This document shows, in pieces, positions 14,065 to 14,603 of a stretch of 14,603 nt of DNA (position 1 is its first letter; each line of letters begins with the position of its first letter). The DNA is from Anaerolineales bacterium UBA3940 (GTDB lineage: Bacteria; Chloroflexota; Anaerolineae; Aggregatilineales; UBA3940), in NCBI GenBank assembly GCA_002385675.1, contig DGDY01000055.1:14812-29414 (forward strand), read 5' to 3'. Both the position numbers and the translations under genes were made by a program. The notes beneath the pieces are model-generated. The model was not told where the DNA came from, did no database searches, and saw only the letters and a program-made list of their open reading frames with translations.

Positions 14065-14603
14065 ATGTCTGTATTCCGCCGATTCCATTTCGCATGGCGC
14101 TATCTGACGGGGAACGCGCCGTGGGACACTAACACGACGCCTCCTGAAGTCATAGACCTTGTCGAGGTGGAACGCGTTCCGCCAGGGCGTGCGCTCGACC
14201 TCGGCTGCGGCACCGGCACCAACGCGATTTATCTCGCCCGACATGGCTGGCAGGTCATCGGCATCGACTTTGTCGCTCAGGCCATCCGAACGGCAAGGTG
14301 CAAGGCGCGACGCGCGGGTGCCGGTCATCAGGCACGCTTCGTCCGTGCCGACATCACCCGGCTGGCCGAACTGAGCCTACCCGGCCCGTTCGACCTGGCG
14401 CTGGACATCGGCTGCGGGCACAGCCTGCCTGCCAGCGCCCTGCCGGCCTATGCTAATGCACTTGCCGGGCTGGTACGCTCCGGCGGCATCTTCATGACGT
14501 ACATGTTCCGCCCGACGGCAGAGCGCCCGCTCGGCCTGGAACCGGCAGCCGTCGAGCAGTTGTTTGCACCCCATTTTCGTCTGGTGTGGACGAGCCTCGG
14601 CGA
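14065..14603 (+). CDS. Class I SAM-dependent methyltransferase, N-terminal part (3' end outside window)
   Basis: The first 179 residues of a soluble SAM-dependent methyltransferase; the frame remains open at the window edge. The N-terminus has the segment WRYLTGNAPWDTNTTPPEVI (11-30), typical of a common bacterial subgroup related to TehB- and thiopurine-type enzymes. Motif I is LDLGCGTGT (44-52), followed by the acidic ribose-binding D68 in VIGIDF. Later come VRADIT and FDLALDIGCGHSLP, then LVRSGGIFMTYMFRP. The methyl acceptor cannot be inferred. I chose the ATG at 14065 because it gives the normal family N-terminus, but there is no clear Shine-Dalgarno. The frame stays open back to 13963 only because of the adenine-free tract. 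It lies 113 nt after the degenerate methyltransferase-like gene on the same strand. Confidence 0.87.
   Translation, partial: MSVFRRFHFAWRYLTGNAPWDTNTTPPEVIDLVEVERVPPGRALDLGCGTGTNAIYLARHGWQVIGIDFVAQAIRTARCKARRAGAGHQARFVRADITRLAELSLPGPFDLALDIGCGHSLPASALPAYANALAGLVRSGGIFMTYMFRPTAERPLGLEPAAVEQLFAPHFRLVWTSLG

Noticed and set aside
13972..14328. A 118-codon minus-strand frame across the adenine-free tract
   Set aside because: It runs opposite the methyltransferase N-terminus, has Arg-rich shadow composition, and stays open because the composition bias removes stop codons.

Overview
The window reads as GC-rich chromosomal DNA from a bacterium that is probably a Chloroflexota member (Anaerolineae-like). 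That placement is an inference from protein style: a MurJ of the type seen there, type II membrane proteins joining a C39-like peptidase to TPRs, a DUF362/FHA pair and an EF-G paralogue. No rRNA or marker gene confirms it. I see no tRNA, rRNA, insertion sequence, CRISPR array or prophage gene. Coding density is high and base composition looks even.

Left part (1-4800). The 3' end of a sensor kinase gene overlaps an OmpR/PhoB-type response regulator gene (KdpE-like). Converging on it from the minus strand are a DUF362 protein with a C-terminal membrane anchor and, upstream of that, a small FHA-domain protein. A 10-bp hairpin with a T tract ends the DUF362 transcript and overlaps the regulator's stop codon. 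The FHA gene is divergent from a plus-strand pair: a regulator with two tandem XRE-type helix-turn-helix domains and a four-repeat TPR protein. The HTH gene has a near-consensus promoter (TTGACA-17-TATACT). The shared intergenic region carries several AACC/GGTT half-sites arranged as palindromes.

Middle (4770-8553). A bidirectional terminator separates the TPR gene from a minus-strand EF-G-like GTPase. This is a paralogue of the EF-G-2 type rather than the canonical translocase, with substitutions in G1, G2 and G3. It is divergent from a tryptophanase gene that keeps the residues distinguishing tryptophanase from tyrosine phenol-lyase.

Right part (8554-14603). A promoter and a 5'-UTR hairpin precede two adjacent paralogous genes, each encoding a cytoplasmic basic N-terminus, one transmembrane helix, a conserved juxtamembrane segment, a Pro/Thr-rich spacer, an extracytoplasmic C39-like Cys-His-Asp peptidase domain and C-terminal TPRs. 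An intrinsic terminator follows. Then come murJ (lipid II flippase), a translationally coupled protein resembling a degenerate methyltransferase, an 81-nt stretch without a single adenine, and the start of a canonical class I SAM methyltransferase that runs off the window. The least ordinary items are the tandem C39-TPR pair, the HTH/TPR locus with its palindromes, and the adenine-free leader.
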